This document shows positions 6,013-13,660 of a stretch of 14,333 nucleotides of DNA, piece by piece. Position 1 is the stretch's first letter, and each line of letters opens with the position of its first letter. This DNA comes from Vicingus sp036171675. GTDB taxonomy: Bacteria > Bacteroidota > Bacteroidia > Flavobacteriales_E > Vicingaceae. The notes under the pieces are model-generated. The model made no database searches. It saw only the letters and a list, made by a program, of their open reading frames with translations, and was not told where the DNA came from. The stretch covers positions 1-14,333 of the forward strand of contig JAVHRO010000076.1 in assembly GCA_036171675.1 (NCBI GenBank). The letters are read 5' to 3'. The translations under genes were made by a program, and so were the position numbers.

Positions 6013-8859
6013 ATGAGGTCAAAAAAAATAACAACTTTTTTAATAGTAATAATCGTTTCCATTCCGTTATTTGCCCAAAAAGGTAAGATTAGAGGAAAAA
6101 TTATTGAAGATGGTACTGGTCAATCATTAATTGGTTGTAGTGTGGTAATTGAAGGAACAACCATAGGAAGTATTACCGATTTTGATGGTAATTTCGCTAT
6201 TGAGGTTGAACCTGGAACGTATAATCTAGTTTCTTCTTATATTTCATTTGCAACGCAAAAAATTACCAATGTTAATGTAAAACCATATGCTGTTTCGGTA
6301 ATTAACATAAGAATGAAGGACCAAGCAATTACTGGTGAAACATTTGAATTAACCGCTAAACAAGTAGTAAACAATGAGGCAGCCATTGCAACAATAAAAC
6401 AAAAATCAGTTAATCTAATTGATGGCATTTCAGCACAAAGTTTCGCAAAAACAGGTGATAATTCAGCCGCTGGAGCATTAACTAGAGTTACTGGTGTTTC
6501 TATTCAGGGAGGAAAAGATGTTTATGTAAGAGGACTTGGAGACCGATATAGCAAGACAATATTAAATGGAATTACCATCCCTGGGTTAGACCCTGATAGA
6601 AATGCTGTACAGGTTGATATTTTTTCTACCAACGTAATCGATAATATTATTGTTTACAAAACATTTTCGCCTGATTTGCCAGCCGATTTTACTGGTGGAA
6701 TGGTTGACATTGTAACCAAAGATTTTCCTGAGCAACAATTTATTGAAGGTTCCATTTCATTGGGTTATAATCCGTTGATGAATTTACGAAATGATTTTTT
6801 GTCATTTAATGGGGGAAGTGCTGATATGTTTGGACTAGGTGCAAACGATAGAGTTTTACCATTTAGTAAAAAAGAACAAATTCCATCACCTTTTACTTCG
6901 CCTACCGCTAACGCCACTATCGAAAAATTTACCAAAATGTTTGATAAAGAAATGGCTTCGATTAAAACCAACAGTTTTTTAAACGAAAACATCAGTTTAA
7001 GTTATGGTAATCAGTTTAATCGAGAAAAAACAACATACGGCTTTATCACCACTTTAGGCTACAAAACCACTTACACTATGGTTGATGATATAGAAGTGAA
7101 CAGAAGTTTTAAAAACAATAACAAAACCATTTATCCTCTGTTAGTTTTTGAAAAAGATTCTGGACAGATTGGTACAGTGGATGTAATGTGGAATGCCTTA
7201 TTTAGCGGATCTATAAAACGCAAAAAGAGTAAATATTCGGTCACCTTCTTGCACACCCAAAATGGTATAAAAACAGCATCCAAAATGTTTCAAGAATCAC
7301 TAGAAGGCTCAAATATTGCAGGAAACAATTTAGATAAAACTATGCTTTATTACAATCAACGCAGCATTACCAATATGTTAATTAATTCAACTCATCACTT
7401 TACAGAAAACTTAGAATTAAAACTTGCATTATCTCCTTCTCTAGCAATAAATAGGGAGCCGGATTTGCGTCAAACCTACTTTAACGTAAGTTCAACCCAT
7501 GAATACACCATCGACGGTGGTAATGGTGGTGCAGTTAATAGGTCATATCGTAATTTGCAAGAAACTAACCTAAATGGAAAAGCAGATTTAAGAAAATCGT
7601 TTAAACAATGGTCGGGTTTAGAAAGTAAAATAAAAGTTGGTATTAATTATGTTAATAAACAACGAAATTTTGATGTATTGGCATACACGTTCAATCATTT
7701 TGGGTCGGGAATTAGTTTTACTGGAAATCCTAACGAGGTATTTTACAATCAAAATTTAATAAACAACTCCACTTTAATTCCAAAAGGCTATTACGCGCTT
7801 GGAGCAATCGATTCATCGAGCATTTTTACGTCAAAAATCAATATTTACGCTGGTTATTTAATGAACGAGTTACCGTTAGACTCTTCTTTAAAAATTATTT
7901 ATGGAGCTAGAGTTGAAAAAGCAACCATGCAATACACTGGTCAAAAACAAGCAGCCAGCAAACCAGAAGATTATTTAAAAAATACTACTATACTTGATGA
8001 ACTAGACTTTTTGCCCGCAATTAGCGTTGTTTATTCAATATTTAAAGACTTTAATGTTAGGGTTAATTATAGCAAAACATTAGCTAGACCATCATTTAAA
8101 GAAAAATCGTTGGCTCAAATTTACGATCCAGTTTCACAGCGAACTTTTATCGGAAATTTAGATTTATTAGAAACCAACATTGATAACTACGATTTACGTC
8201 TAGAAAAATATATGGGCTCAAGCGATATTATTTCCATAAGTGGTTTTTACAAGGTGTTTAAAAACCCGATAGAAATTGTAGCCTATGGCGCTTCCACCCC
8301 AAACGATATTACCCCAAGAAATGTTGAAAAAGCAACAGTTTTAGGGGTTGAGTTTGAGCTAAAGAAAAAGTTAGGGTTTATCAGCGATAAACTAAAAAAT
8401 GTGGTGATTGGGAGTAACGTTACCCTCACAAAATCGGAAGTTGATATGAATTTAGCAGAATATTTAGGCAGGGTTCAAGAAGCACGAAATACTGAAACCT
8501 TAAGTAAAACAAGGGTGTTTCAAGGTCAAGCTCCTTATTTGGTAAATTCGTTTGTTGGATACGAAAATTTTGACAAAGGTATAGATGTGAACCTGTCATA
8601 CAATGTACAGGGTAAGAGCTTAAGGGTGGTTGGTATTTCGCGAATTCCAGATATTTACTCCATGCCATTCCATTCGTTAAATTTTAAAATGTCAAAAAAA
8701 TTAGGAACAAAAAAAGCACACAGTCTTAGTTTAACGATAACCAATTTACTTTCTTCAAAACAAGAACAGTATTACAAATCGTTTGGCACAAGCTCGATAT
8801 ATTATACTGCTAGCATGGGAAGAACTTTTAGTGTAGGTTATTCGTTTACTATTAAATAA
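6013..8859 (+). CDS. TonB-dependent outer-membrane receptor with CarboxypepD-like N-terminal domain
   Basis: 948-residue outer-membrane receptor expected to import a ligand using TonB energy. Residues 1-21 form a signal peptide ending in LFAQ. Residues 23-105 form the carboxypeptidase-D regulatory-like domain common in Bacteroidota receptors (KIRGKIIEDGTG, then TDFDGNFAIEVEPG). The plug domain spans about 125-240 and includes TRVTGVSIQGGKDVYVRGLG and FSPDLPADFTGGMVDIVTKD. The rest is a beta-barrel with alternating strands, ending in FSVGYSFTIK. There is no SusD-type gene next to it; its neighbour is the beta-helix lipoprotein, and I infer that the two work as a pair. The ATG at 6013 leads straight into the signal peptide. 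Pho-box-like repeats at 5914-5941 suggest phosphate control, so a phosphorus-containing substrate is a reasonable guess; the sequence does not reveal the ligand. Confidence 0.9.
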   Translation: MRSKKITTFLIVIIVSIPLFAQKGKIRGKIIEDGTGQSLIGCSVVIEGTTIGSITDFDGNFAIEVEPGTYNLVSSYISFATQKITNVNVKPYAVSVINIRMKDQAITGETFELTAKQVVNNEAAIATIKQKSVNLIDGISAQSFAKTGDNSAAGALTRVTGVSIQGGKDVYVRGLGDRYSKTILNGITIPGLDPDRNAVQVDIFSTNVIDNIIVYKTFSPDLPADFTGGMVDIVTKDFPEQQFIEGSISLGYNPLMNLRNDFLSFNGGSADMFGLGANDRVLPFSKKEQIPSPFTSPTANATIEKFTKMFDKEMASIKTNSFLNENISLSYGNQFNREKTTYGFITTLGYKTTYTMVDDIEVNRSFKNNNKTIYPLLVFEKDSGQIGTVDVMWNALFSGSIKRKKSKYSVTFLHTQNGIKTASKMFQESLEGSNIAGNNLDKTMLYYNQRSITNMLINSTHHFTENLELKLALSPSLAINREPDLRQTYFNVSSTHEYTIDGGNGGAVNRSYRNLQETNLNGKADLRKSFKQWSGLESKIKVGINYVNKQRNFDVLAYTFNHFGSGISFTGNPNEVFYNQNLINNSTLIPKGYYALGAIDSSSIFTSKINIYAGYLMNELPLDSSLKIIYGARVEKATMQYTGQKQAASKPEDYLKNTTILDELDFLPAISVVYSIFKDFNVRVNYSKTLARPSFKEKSLAQIYDPVSQRTFIGNLDLLETNIDNYDLRLEKYMGSSDIISISGFYKVFKNPIEIVAYGASTPNDITPRNVEKATVLGVEFELKKKLGFISDKLKNVVIGSNVTLTKSEVDMNLAEYLGRVQEARNTETLSKTRVFQGQAPYLVNSFVGYENFDKGIDVNLSYNVQGKSLRVVGISRIPDIYSMPFHSLNFKMSKKLGTKKAHSLSLTITNLLSSKQEQYYKSFGTSSIYYTASMGRTFSVGYSFTIK

Positions 8860-8971
8860 AACAACTCTGTATTGTTTAAATAGTAACAAATTTTGCGAAC
8901 CCAATAAAGTTTCGATCATTTCATAGATTTATTTGTTGGCCTCATTCGCAAATTATTCGTGTTAGTCTAAG

Positions 8972-9016
8972 TTAATATTAGATTAATCCACAATTAATAT
9001 TGCTGATATACCTTTG
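8972..9016 (+). promoter_or_regulatory. Pho-box-like repeats with exact -7 element upstream of the phosphatase gene
   Basis: The clearest site in the window. TTAATA (8972-8977), TTAATC (8983-8988) and TTAATA (8994-8999) repeat with an exact 11-base period. An exact TAnnTTTG element, TACCTTTG (9009-9016), starts 15 bases after the start of the last unit. There is no TTTG at the usual -33 distance, as expected when an activator replaces it. The predicted leader is about 70 bases. Confidence 0.6.
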
Positions 9017-9092
9017 GTAGCATAATAAAAGTGATCACCCTAAGAGGATTGTAACCAATCTAAACTAACCGCTTGAAATTTTTAAAAGTGTT

Positions 9093-9965
9093 ATGGTGAA
9101 AAAAGGTAATTATTCAAATCGATTTTTAATCGATAAATTGATTGGCAACGAAGAGATAGACAATGACCATTTAAAAAATCAATTTATATCGCTATATCAT
9201 TCTAATGAGGAGCTAAAATCGAGCTTAAGATATGCTCAAATTATACAAAGTGGTGTATTACCAAAAAGCAGACATTTTTATAGAATGTTTGAAGATTATT
9301 TAATTTTATATAAGCCACAATCCTATGTAAGTGGTGACTTTTATTGGATAGGAGAAGTAGGCAATAAAATATTATTTGCAACTGGCGATTGCACCGGTCA
9401 TGGTGTTCCTGGGGCTATGCTAACCATGCTAGCACATAGCTTTTTAAACCATCTCATTTTAGGAAAACAACTTACCAACACATCGATTATACTCAAAGAG
9501 TTTGATAAAAAATATATTGAAACCTTTCAGGATGAAAACGACAATTATTACTCAAATGATTGGATAGATATTGCCTTATGCAGTTTCGACAAAGACACAT
9601 TCGAGTTGCAGTTTTCAGGAGCTAAACGTAAAATTTTAGTTGTTAATAAACAAGAAAGCAACATTATAAAAGGCAGTAATTATCCTTTAGGAGGTTGGCA
9701 AATTGAAAAAAATAGGGATTTTAACGCTCATACCATTGATGTAAAAAAGGGTGATATGGTTTATCTTGGCTCTGATGGATTTCAAGATCAAATTGGTGGT
9801 AATATGGCTAAAAAATTCGGCTCTAAACAACTTCATAAATTGCTTGAAGATATTTATGCGCTACCTTGTGAAAAACAACTGATGATTTTAAAAAATAAAT
9901 TTAAGGCTTGGAGGCAAAGGGAACAACAGCTTGATGATGTTTGTATTATGGGAATTAGAATTTAA
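9093..9965 (+). CDS. SpoIIE/PP2C-type serine phosphatase
   Basis: 290-residue predicted metal-dependent protein phosphatase of the SpoIIE/RsbU branch, which normally dephosphorylates anti-sigma antagonists or similar signalling proteins. The helical region at about residues 25-57 (YHSNEELKSSLRYAQIIQSGVLP) is the usual linker before the catalytic domain. The metal-binding motifs are SGDFYW (Asp82), ATGDCTGHGVPGAM (Asp99), LGSDGFQDQ and QLDDVCIMGI at the C-terminus. Most relatives in this phylum have long sensor regions (TPR, HAMP or periplasmic); this one has only about 55 residues before the domain, so the input is probably its amount or a partner protein. No RsbW/RsbV-like partner is in the window. 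The Pho-type repeats and TACCTTTG element upstream suggest that its production is switched by the same regulator as its neighbours. Catalytic family is firm; the target is unknown. Confidence 0.88.
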   Translation: MVKKGNYSNRFLIDKLIGNEEIDNDHLKNQFISLYHSNEELKSSLRYAQIIQSGVLPKSRHFYRMFEDYLILYKPQSYVSGDFYWIGEVGNKILFATGDCTGHGVPGAMLTMLAHSFLNHLILGKQLTNTSIILKEFDKKYIETFQDENDNYYSNDWIDIALCSFDKDTFELQFSGAKRKILVVNKQESNIIKGSNYPLGGWQIEKNRDFNAHTIDVKKGDMVYLGSDGFQDQIGGNMAKKFGSKQLHKLLEDIYALPCEKQLMILKNKFKAWRQREQQLDDVCIMGIRI

Positions 9966-10037
9966 TAACTAGCCTTTAAACCAAAGCTATACTTCATTTC
10001 AACAAATTGATTTATCATTACGCAAAACAATAAAGCG

Positions 10038-10115
10038 ATAACCTTTTAATAACCAATACCTCACAAACAATTAACCTGCTCAATACCTTTAAAAAACATT
10101 AGAAAATCAACTTTG
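10038..10115 (+). promoter_or_regulatory. Pho-box-like repeats upstream of the OlsF-like gene
   Basis: ATAACC (10038-10043), ATAACC (10049-10054) and TTAACC (10071-10076) are spaced by 11 and 22 bases; the skipped position (10060-10065) is degenerate, CTCACA. A candidate -7 element, CAACTTTG (10108-10115, one mismatch to TAnnTTTG), lies 22 bases before the ATG. It is weaker than the site before the phosphatase gene, but has the same period and the same TAAC core. Confidence 0.4.
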
Positions 10116-10136
10116 ATTATTCTAAATTATTGAATT

Positions 10137-11945
10137 ATGGAACCATTAATTGCCAAGAAAGATTTTCAAAAGTTTTTACAAACTGAAAGTAAAACACTAG
10201 CGCCGTTTTCCAATTTGTTAATGGAACTATTAATGTTGAACAAAATGAATAAGGTTTATTCTGAAACACTCAACACCAACCCAATGGATTTTATTAGCAA
10301 TGTTTTAGAAAACCTTAACATCAGTATTCAAGTTTCGGAACAAGATTTAGCAAAAATTCCATTAACGGGCAGTTTTATAACCATATCCAACCATCCGTAC
10401 GGTGGAATTGATGGCTTAATTTTACTGTATTTGATATTAAAAAAACGACCAGAATATAAGGTAATTGCTAATTTTTTACTCACGAAAATACAACCATTAA
10501 GCCCTTATTTTTTAGCAGTTAACCCATTTGAAGAGCAGCGTATAAATAATTTGACAGGAATAAGAAACACCTTACAACACTTACAAAACGGAAACCCATT
10601 GGGCGTTTTTCCTGCTGGAGAAGTTTCTTCGTTTCAACCAAAACAAATTATTGCTGACAAACCATGGAATTTGAGTGCTATAAAAATGATAAAAAAAGCA
10701 CAAGTTCCTGTCGTCCCCGTATATTTTGAAGGAAATAATAGTTTAATGTTTCATTTGTTTGGATTAATTAATCCAAAGTTGAGAACTGCCAAATTACCTT
10801 CTGAAGTTTTTAATAAAAAAAACAAGGTTATTCAGGTAAGAATAGGCGCCCCAATAGGTTTGGAAGATCAAAATGCATGTGAAAACATAAACGAATTGTC
10901 AAATTATTTACGAAGCCGAACCTATGCCTTAAAATATGCTAATAATATCGAGGCTTCTACTACATTCTTTCCACAAAAAAAAATTGCAAGAAAAACTGTC
11001 GCCGACGAAAAAGCCCCAGTAGTTCTGCTAAAAGAAATCCATTCACTCTCAAAATCGGATTTACTTTTTGCGAATGAAATGTTTCAAATATTTTGTACAA
11101 AAGCTACTAACATTCCCAATATTTTAGAAGAAATTGCACGATTGCGTGAAATAACTTTTCGCGAAGTGGGCGAAGGCACTAACAAACCAATTGATATTGA
11201 TAAATACGACTTCTATTATCATCACTTATTTATGTGGGATAAAAACGCACAAAAATTAGTTGGAGCGTATCGAATTGGTAAGGGGGCTTCCATCTTAAAA
11301 AATCATGGTAAAAAGGGGTTCTACATCAATAGTTTGTTTAAGTTAAAAAAAGAACTTGTTCCAACTCTTAAACAATCCATAGAGCTTGGCAGGTCATTTA
11401 TTATTAAAGAATATCAACGCCAACCACAGCCTTTGTTTTTATTATGGAAAGGAATTTTATACTTTCTAATAAAAAACCCAAGTTATCGATATTTAATAGG
11501 CCCTGTAAGTATTAGTAACGACTTTACAAGTATTTCAAAAAGCTTAATGATTGAATTCATTAAACGCAATTATTTTGATCAAAAAATTGCTCAATACGTT
11601 AAACCCAGAAAATCGTACAAGGTGAGAATGAAAGAAGTTAATATTCAAGGACTTGTTAACTTCACGAAACATGAGATAAATAAACTTGACAAAATGATTT
11701 GTGAACTTGAGCCAGATAAAGTACGAATACCTGTTTTAATAAAAAAATACATCAAACAAAACGCTAAAATAGTTGGGTTTAATGTTGACCCACGTTTCAA
11801 CAACACGTTAGATGGTTTGGTCTTTTTAGATTTATTGGAAGTGCCTAAACTAACCATTCACCAATTGGCAAAAGAATTTAATGATGAGAGTATTATTGAA
11901 TTGTTTTATTCAAAACGTAGACCTAAAGATGTTATTGAAAATTAA
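10137..11945 (+). CDS. olsF: OlsF-type bifunctional acyltransferase (ornithine or related aminolipid synthesis)
   Basis: 602-residue fusion of two acyltransferase domains. The N-terminal half (about 1-280) is a PlsC/OlsA-like O-acyltransferase: ITISNHPYGGIDGLILL carries the catalytic His86 and Asp92, and VFPAGEVSSF is the matching acceptor-site motif. The C-terminal half (about 300-520) is an OlsB-like GNAT N-acyltransferase, with IARLREITFREVGEG, HHLFMWD, LVGAYRIGKG and QSIELGRSFI. OlsF proteins of Serratia and Flavobacterium johnsoniae have this order and length and make ornithine lipid in two steps: N-acylation of the amino acid by the C-terminal domain, then O-acylation of the 3-hydroxy group by the N-terminal domain. 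The spacing H-x5-D differs from the HX4D of PlsC. Ornithine lipids replace phospholipids when phosphate is scarce, which fits the Pho-box-like repeats upstream. The amino acid could be glycine or another instead of ornithine. Its stop is 9 bases from that of the convergent regulator. Confidence 0.85.
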   Translation: MEPLIAKKDFQKFLQTESKTLAPFSNLLMELLMLNKMNKVYSETLNTNPMDFISNVLENLNISIQVSEQDLAKIPLTGSFITISNHPYGGIDGLILLYLILKKRPEYKVIANFLLTKIQPLSPYFLAVNPFEEQRINNLTGIRNTLQHLQNGNPLGVFPAGEVSSFQPKQIIADKPWNLSAIKMIKKAQVPVVPVYFEGNNSLMFHLFGLINPKLRTAKLPSEVFNKKNKVIQVRIGAPIGLEDQNACENINELSNYLRSRTYALKYANNIEASTTFFPQKKIARKTVADEKAPVVLLKEIHSLSKSDLLFANEMFQIFCTKATNIPNILEEIARLREITFREVGEGTNKPIDIDKYDFYYHHLFMWDKNAQKLVGAYRIGKGASILKNHGKKGFYINSLFKLKKELVPTLKQSIELGRSFIIKEYQRQPQPLFLLWKGILYFLIKNPSYRYLIGPVSISNDFTSISKSLMIEFIKRNYFDQKIAQYVKPRKSYKVRMKEVNIQGLVNFTKHEINKLDKMICELEPDKVRIPVLIKKYIKQNAKIVGFNVDPRFNNTLDGLVFLDLLEVPKLTIHQLAKEFNDESIIELFYSKRRPKDVIEN

Positions 11946-11954
11946 TAGAAATAA

Positions 11955-12638
11955 TTAGGTTTTTGTGAGTTGATAACCCACACCTTTAATGGTAGTAATG
12001 TACGAATCACCAATTTTTTCACGAATTTTTCTAATGTGAACATCAATAATTCTAGGATTGTAATTTTCAACATTTTCCCAAATGGCGTGATATATTTCTG
12101 TTCTAGAAAATATTTTTTTTGGATTTTTAAACATAAGGTACAACAACTCAAACTCCTTTTTAGGTAAACTAAGTTTTGCTGAACCTTTTAAAACCGTATA
12201 ACTTTCTCTATCAATAACTAAATCTTTGTGCGAAATCAATGCGTGTTGATGAAAAAGTGTTGTAAGTCTTGAACGTCTCACCAATGCATTTATCTTTTTT
12301 AGCAACACTCTTTTACTTACTGATTTTAAAATATAATCATCGGCCCCAGCTTTAAAAGCCTCAATTTGTATATAGTCTTCTGGTTGAGTGGAGTTAATAA
12401 CAACAAAAGCCTCGGTTTTTTTCTCCATTTTTAATTGATAACAAATATCAATACCGTCATGGCCATCAACATCAAATTCAATTAAAATTACGCTGGGTGT
12501 TAGGTTTGAAATAAGCTCAATGGTGTTTGTGTTTATATCAGAAAAAAGCACCACCTCAAAACCCTCTTTTACGAATAACGATTTGATTTCAGTGTGTTCA
12601 AGAATATTATTGGTAACTATCACTATTTTGGGGCGCAT
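11955..12638 (-). CDS. Orphan OmpR/PhoB-family regulator with degenerate receiver (Glu at phospho-site)
   Basis: 227-residue paralogue of the PhoB-like regulator. The winged-helix domain (about 130-227) is intact and very close to it: recognition helix RIIDVHIRKIREKIG against RTIDVHVRKLREKLG, and the same ITTIKGVGY hairpin. The receiver is not canonical. The acidic pair is replaced (IVIVTNN, T9/N10 for D8/D9), and the phospho-acceptor position is Glu54 (ILIEFDVDGHDG aligned with IILDVMMPEMDG). The switch Ser83 and Lys105 remain, but the proline after the lysine is lost (ILKS). Glu is a phospho-mimic, so the protein may be active without a kinase, and no kinase gene adjoins it. The ATG at 12638 gives the normal receiver start. 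Upstream lie three TTAAC/TTAATA repeats at 11-base period. It probably binds the same kind of site as the PhoB-like protein; this is inferred from the helix similarity. Confidence 0.88.
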   Translation of the reverse strand: MRPKIVIVTNNILEHTEIKSLFVKEGFEVVLFSDINTNTIELISNLTPSVILIEFDVDGHDGIDICYQLKMEKKTEAFVVINSTQPEDYIQIEAFKAGADDYILKSVSKRVLLKKINALVRRSRLTTLFHQHALISHKDLVIDRESYTVLKGSAKLSLPKKEFELLYLMFKNPKKIFSRTEIYHAIWENVENYNPRIIDVHIRKIREKIGDSYITTIKGVGYQLTKT

Positions 12639-12658
12639 TTATCTTTACAATTAGAATT

Positions 12659-12714
12659 GAAAATTAGCCGAAACGCCCTGTTTATCGGTTAACTAAAGGT
12701 TAAGATTCTATTAA
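12659..12714 (-). promoter_or_regulatory. Pho-box-like repeats and possible promoter of the orphan regulator
   Basis: On the minus strand, TTAATA (12714-12709), TTAACC (12703-12698) and TTAACC (12692-12687) repeat at an exact 11-base period. The candidate -7 element TAATTTTC (12666-12659, one mismatch to TAnnTTTG) starts 26 bases from the last unit, as at the TonB receptor site. The predicted leader is about 15 bases. It suggests cross- or autoregulation by the two PhoB-family proteins. Confidence 0.5.
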
Positions 12715-12751
12715 ACTAATTGTTGGAATCGTAGTTTTTTGTTTCTGTTTC

Positions 12752-13189
12752 CTAGCCATTTTCGTCCCAACTTTTCCAAATGCCTGTTCTTTTGCCTTTT
12801 TCATAATACATTTCATATCGTTTGGTTCCTTTCTCATCCCAAATAACCCATAAACCATCTTTTTCACCATTAGCATAGTTGGCCTCAGCTAATTTTTGTC
12901 CTTGAGCCGACCACTTTATCCAGTTTCCATGTTTTAGTCCATTCTTAAACACGCCTTTTTCCATTATCGTTCCCGAGGAATAATAAAACTCGGCAGCACC
13001 ATGTTGAATTCCATTTTTTATTTCATACACATATGCTTTGTTACCGTTTTCAAAATACGAAACCAAATTACCGGTATATTTTTCGCCATCATTTCCAACA
13101 AATACACCTTCTCTGTTTTTTACTTCTTGCGAAAACAGAACGATAGGCAAGCTAAATAAAATTAATAAATACACTCTGGCTTTACTCAT
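12752..13189 (-). CDS. Secreted MORN/YwqK-type repeat protein
   Basis: 145 residues from the ATG at 13189, which leads directly into a signal peptide (MSKARVYLLILFSLPIVLFS, cleavage near residue 20). An ATG at 13234 would put 15 polar residues in front of it and is less likely. The mature protein is made of four to five repeats of about 20-24 residues with the pattern Y.NG...G.W..W...G (for example GVFKNGLKHGNWIKW, then NYANGEKDGLWVIW, then YYEKGKRTGIWKSW). These are MORN-type repeats of the family often labelled YwqK antitoxin; no toxin gene is beside it and the secretion signal argues against that role. It ends abruptly after the last repeat (WDENG). The function is unknown. No 11-base repeats or clear promoter are visible upstream, and no terminator follows before the orphan regulator's promoter. 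Confidence 0.75.
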   Translation of the reverse strand: MSKARVYLLILFSLPIVLFSQEVKNREGVFVGNDGEKYTGNLVSYFENGNKAYVYEIKNGIQHGAAEFYYSSGTIMEKGVFKNGLKHGNWIKWSAQGQKLAEANYANGEKDGLWVIWDEKGTKRYEMYYEKGKRTGIWKSWDENG

Positions 13190-13283
13190 CGTTGTATATT
13201 TTAAATTTTTGTATTCGTGAGACGTTGTGTTCATAACATCAATAATTTGTAAAGTAATACGTTTAATAAAATATTTTGTTTAT

Positions 13284-13309
13284 AAAAAAACCCGCCGGTT
13301 AGCGGGTTT
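13284..13309 (-). terminator. Intrinsic terminator of the small secreted-domain gene
   Basis: Read on the minus strand, the stem AAACCCGC / GCGGGTTT (13309-13302 and 13295-13288) encloses the loop TAACCG and is followed by a run of T down to 13284. It lies 19 bases after the stop of the gene at 13329-13643 and separates it from the MORN-repeat gene. Confidence 0.88.
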
Positions 13310-13328
13310 CAACTAAGTTGAGGCAATT

Positions 13329-13643
13329 TTATTTTGAATTCAATTTAACTTCAATGTTTTGCGATTCGGTTAAATCCACTTCAATTACTTTGTTTTCGTA
13401 AGCAACCATACTAAAACTTATGGTGTGTTTTCCTTGTAATAAGTCGCTTAATACAAAATTACCATCAAAATCGGTATAAATTGTAGTAGGAATATTGTCC
13501 ACCAATACTTTAACGCCGGTTAGCGATTCTTGCTGGTCCAATACTTTTCCTTTAACTACAACTTTTTTTAATATAGTTTCATTATTGTTTGCAAATAGTG
13601 TTGCTGATATTCCCAAAACGATAACTAATAATAAATTTTTCAT
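13329..13643 (-). CDS. Small secreted CarboxypepD-like domain protein
   Basis: 104 residues: a signal peptide (MKNLLLVIVLGISATLFAN, cleavage near residue 19) followed by one carboxypeptidase-D regulatory-like beta-sandwich (VVVKGKVLDQQESLTGVKVLVDN, then YTDFDGNFVLSDLLQGKHTISFSMVAYE). This is the domain that normally forms the N-terminus of TonB-dependent receptors, including the receptor gene in this window (TDFDGNF in both), but here it stands alone with no plug or barrel. There is no lipobox, so it should be periplasmic or secreted. It has its own terminator, and upstream are two perfect TTAACA units 11 bases apart, so it may belong to the same regulon. The function is unknown; it may be a receptor accessory domain, or a common stand-alone protein of this phylum. 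Confidence 0.8.
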   Translation of the reverse strand: MKNLLLVIVLGISATLFANNNETILKKVVVKGKVLDQQESLTGVKVLVDNIPTTIYTDFDGNFVLSDLLQGKHTISFSMVAYENKVIEVDLTESQNIEVKLNSK

Positions 13644-13660
13644 GTTTCTAATTTTTTTGA

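Noticed and set aside
8892..8952. Inverted repeat TTTGCGAA (8892-8899) / TTCGCAAA (8945-8952) after the TonB receptor gene
   Set aside because: The loop would be 45 bases, the stem only 8 pairs, and no T run follows, so it is not a convincing terminator or operator.
12752..13189. Antitoxin role for the MORN/YwqK-type protein
   Set aside because: The family label is used loosely; this protein has a signal peptide and no toxin-like gene beside it.
13190..13234. Longer MORN-protein start at the ATG 13234
   Set aside because: It would bury the signal peptide behind 15 polar residues; the ATG at 13189 fits better.
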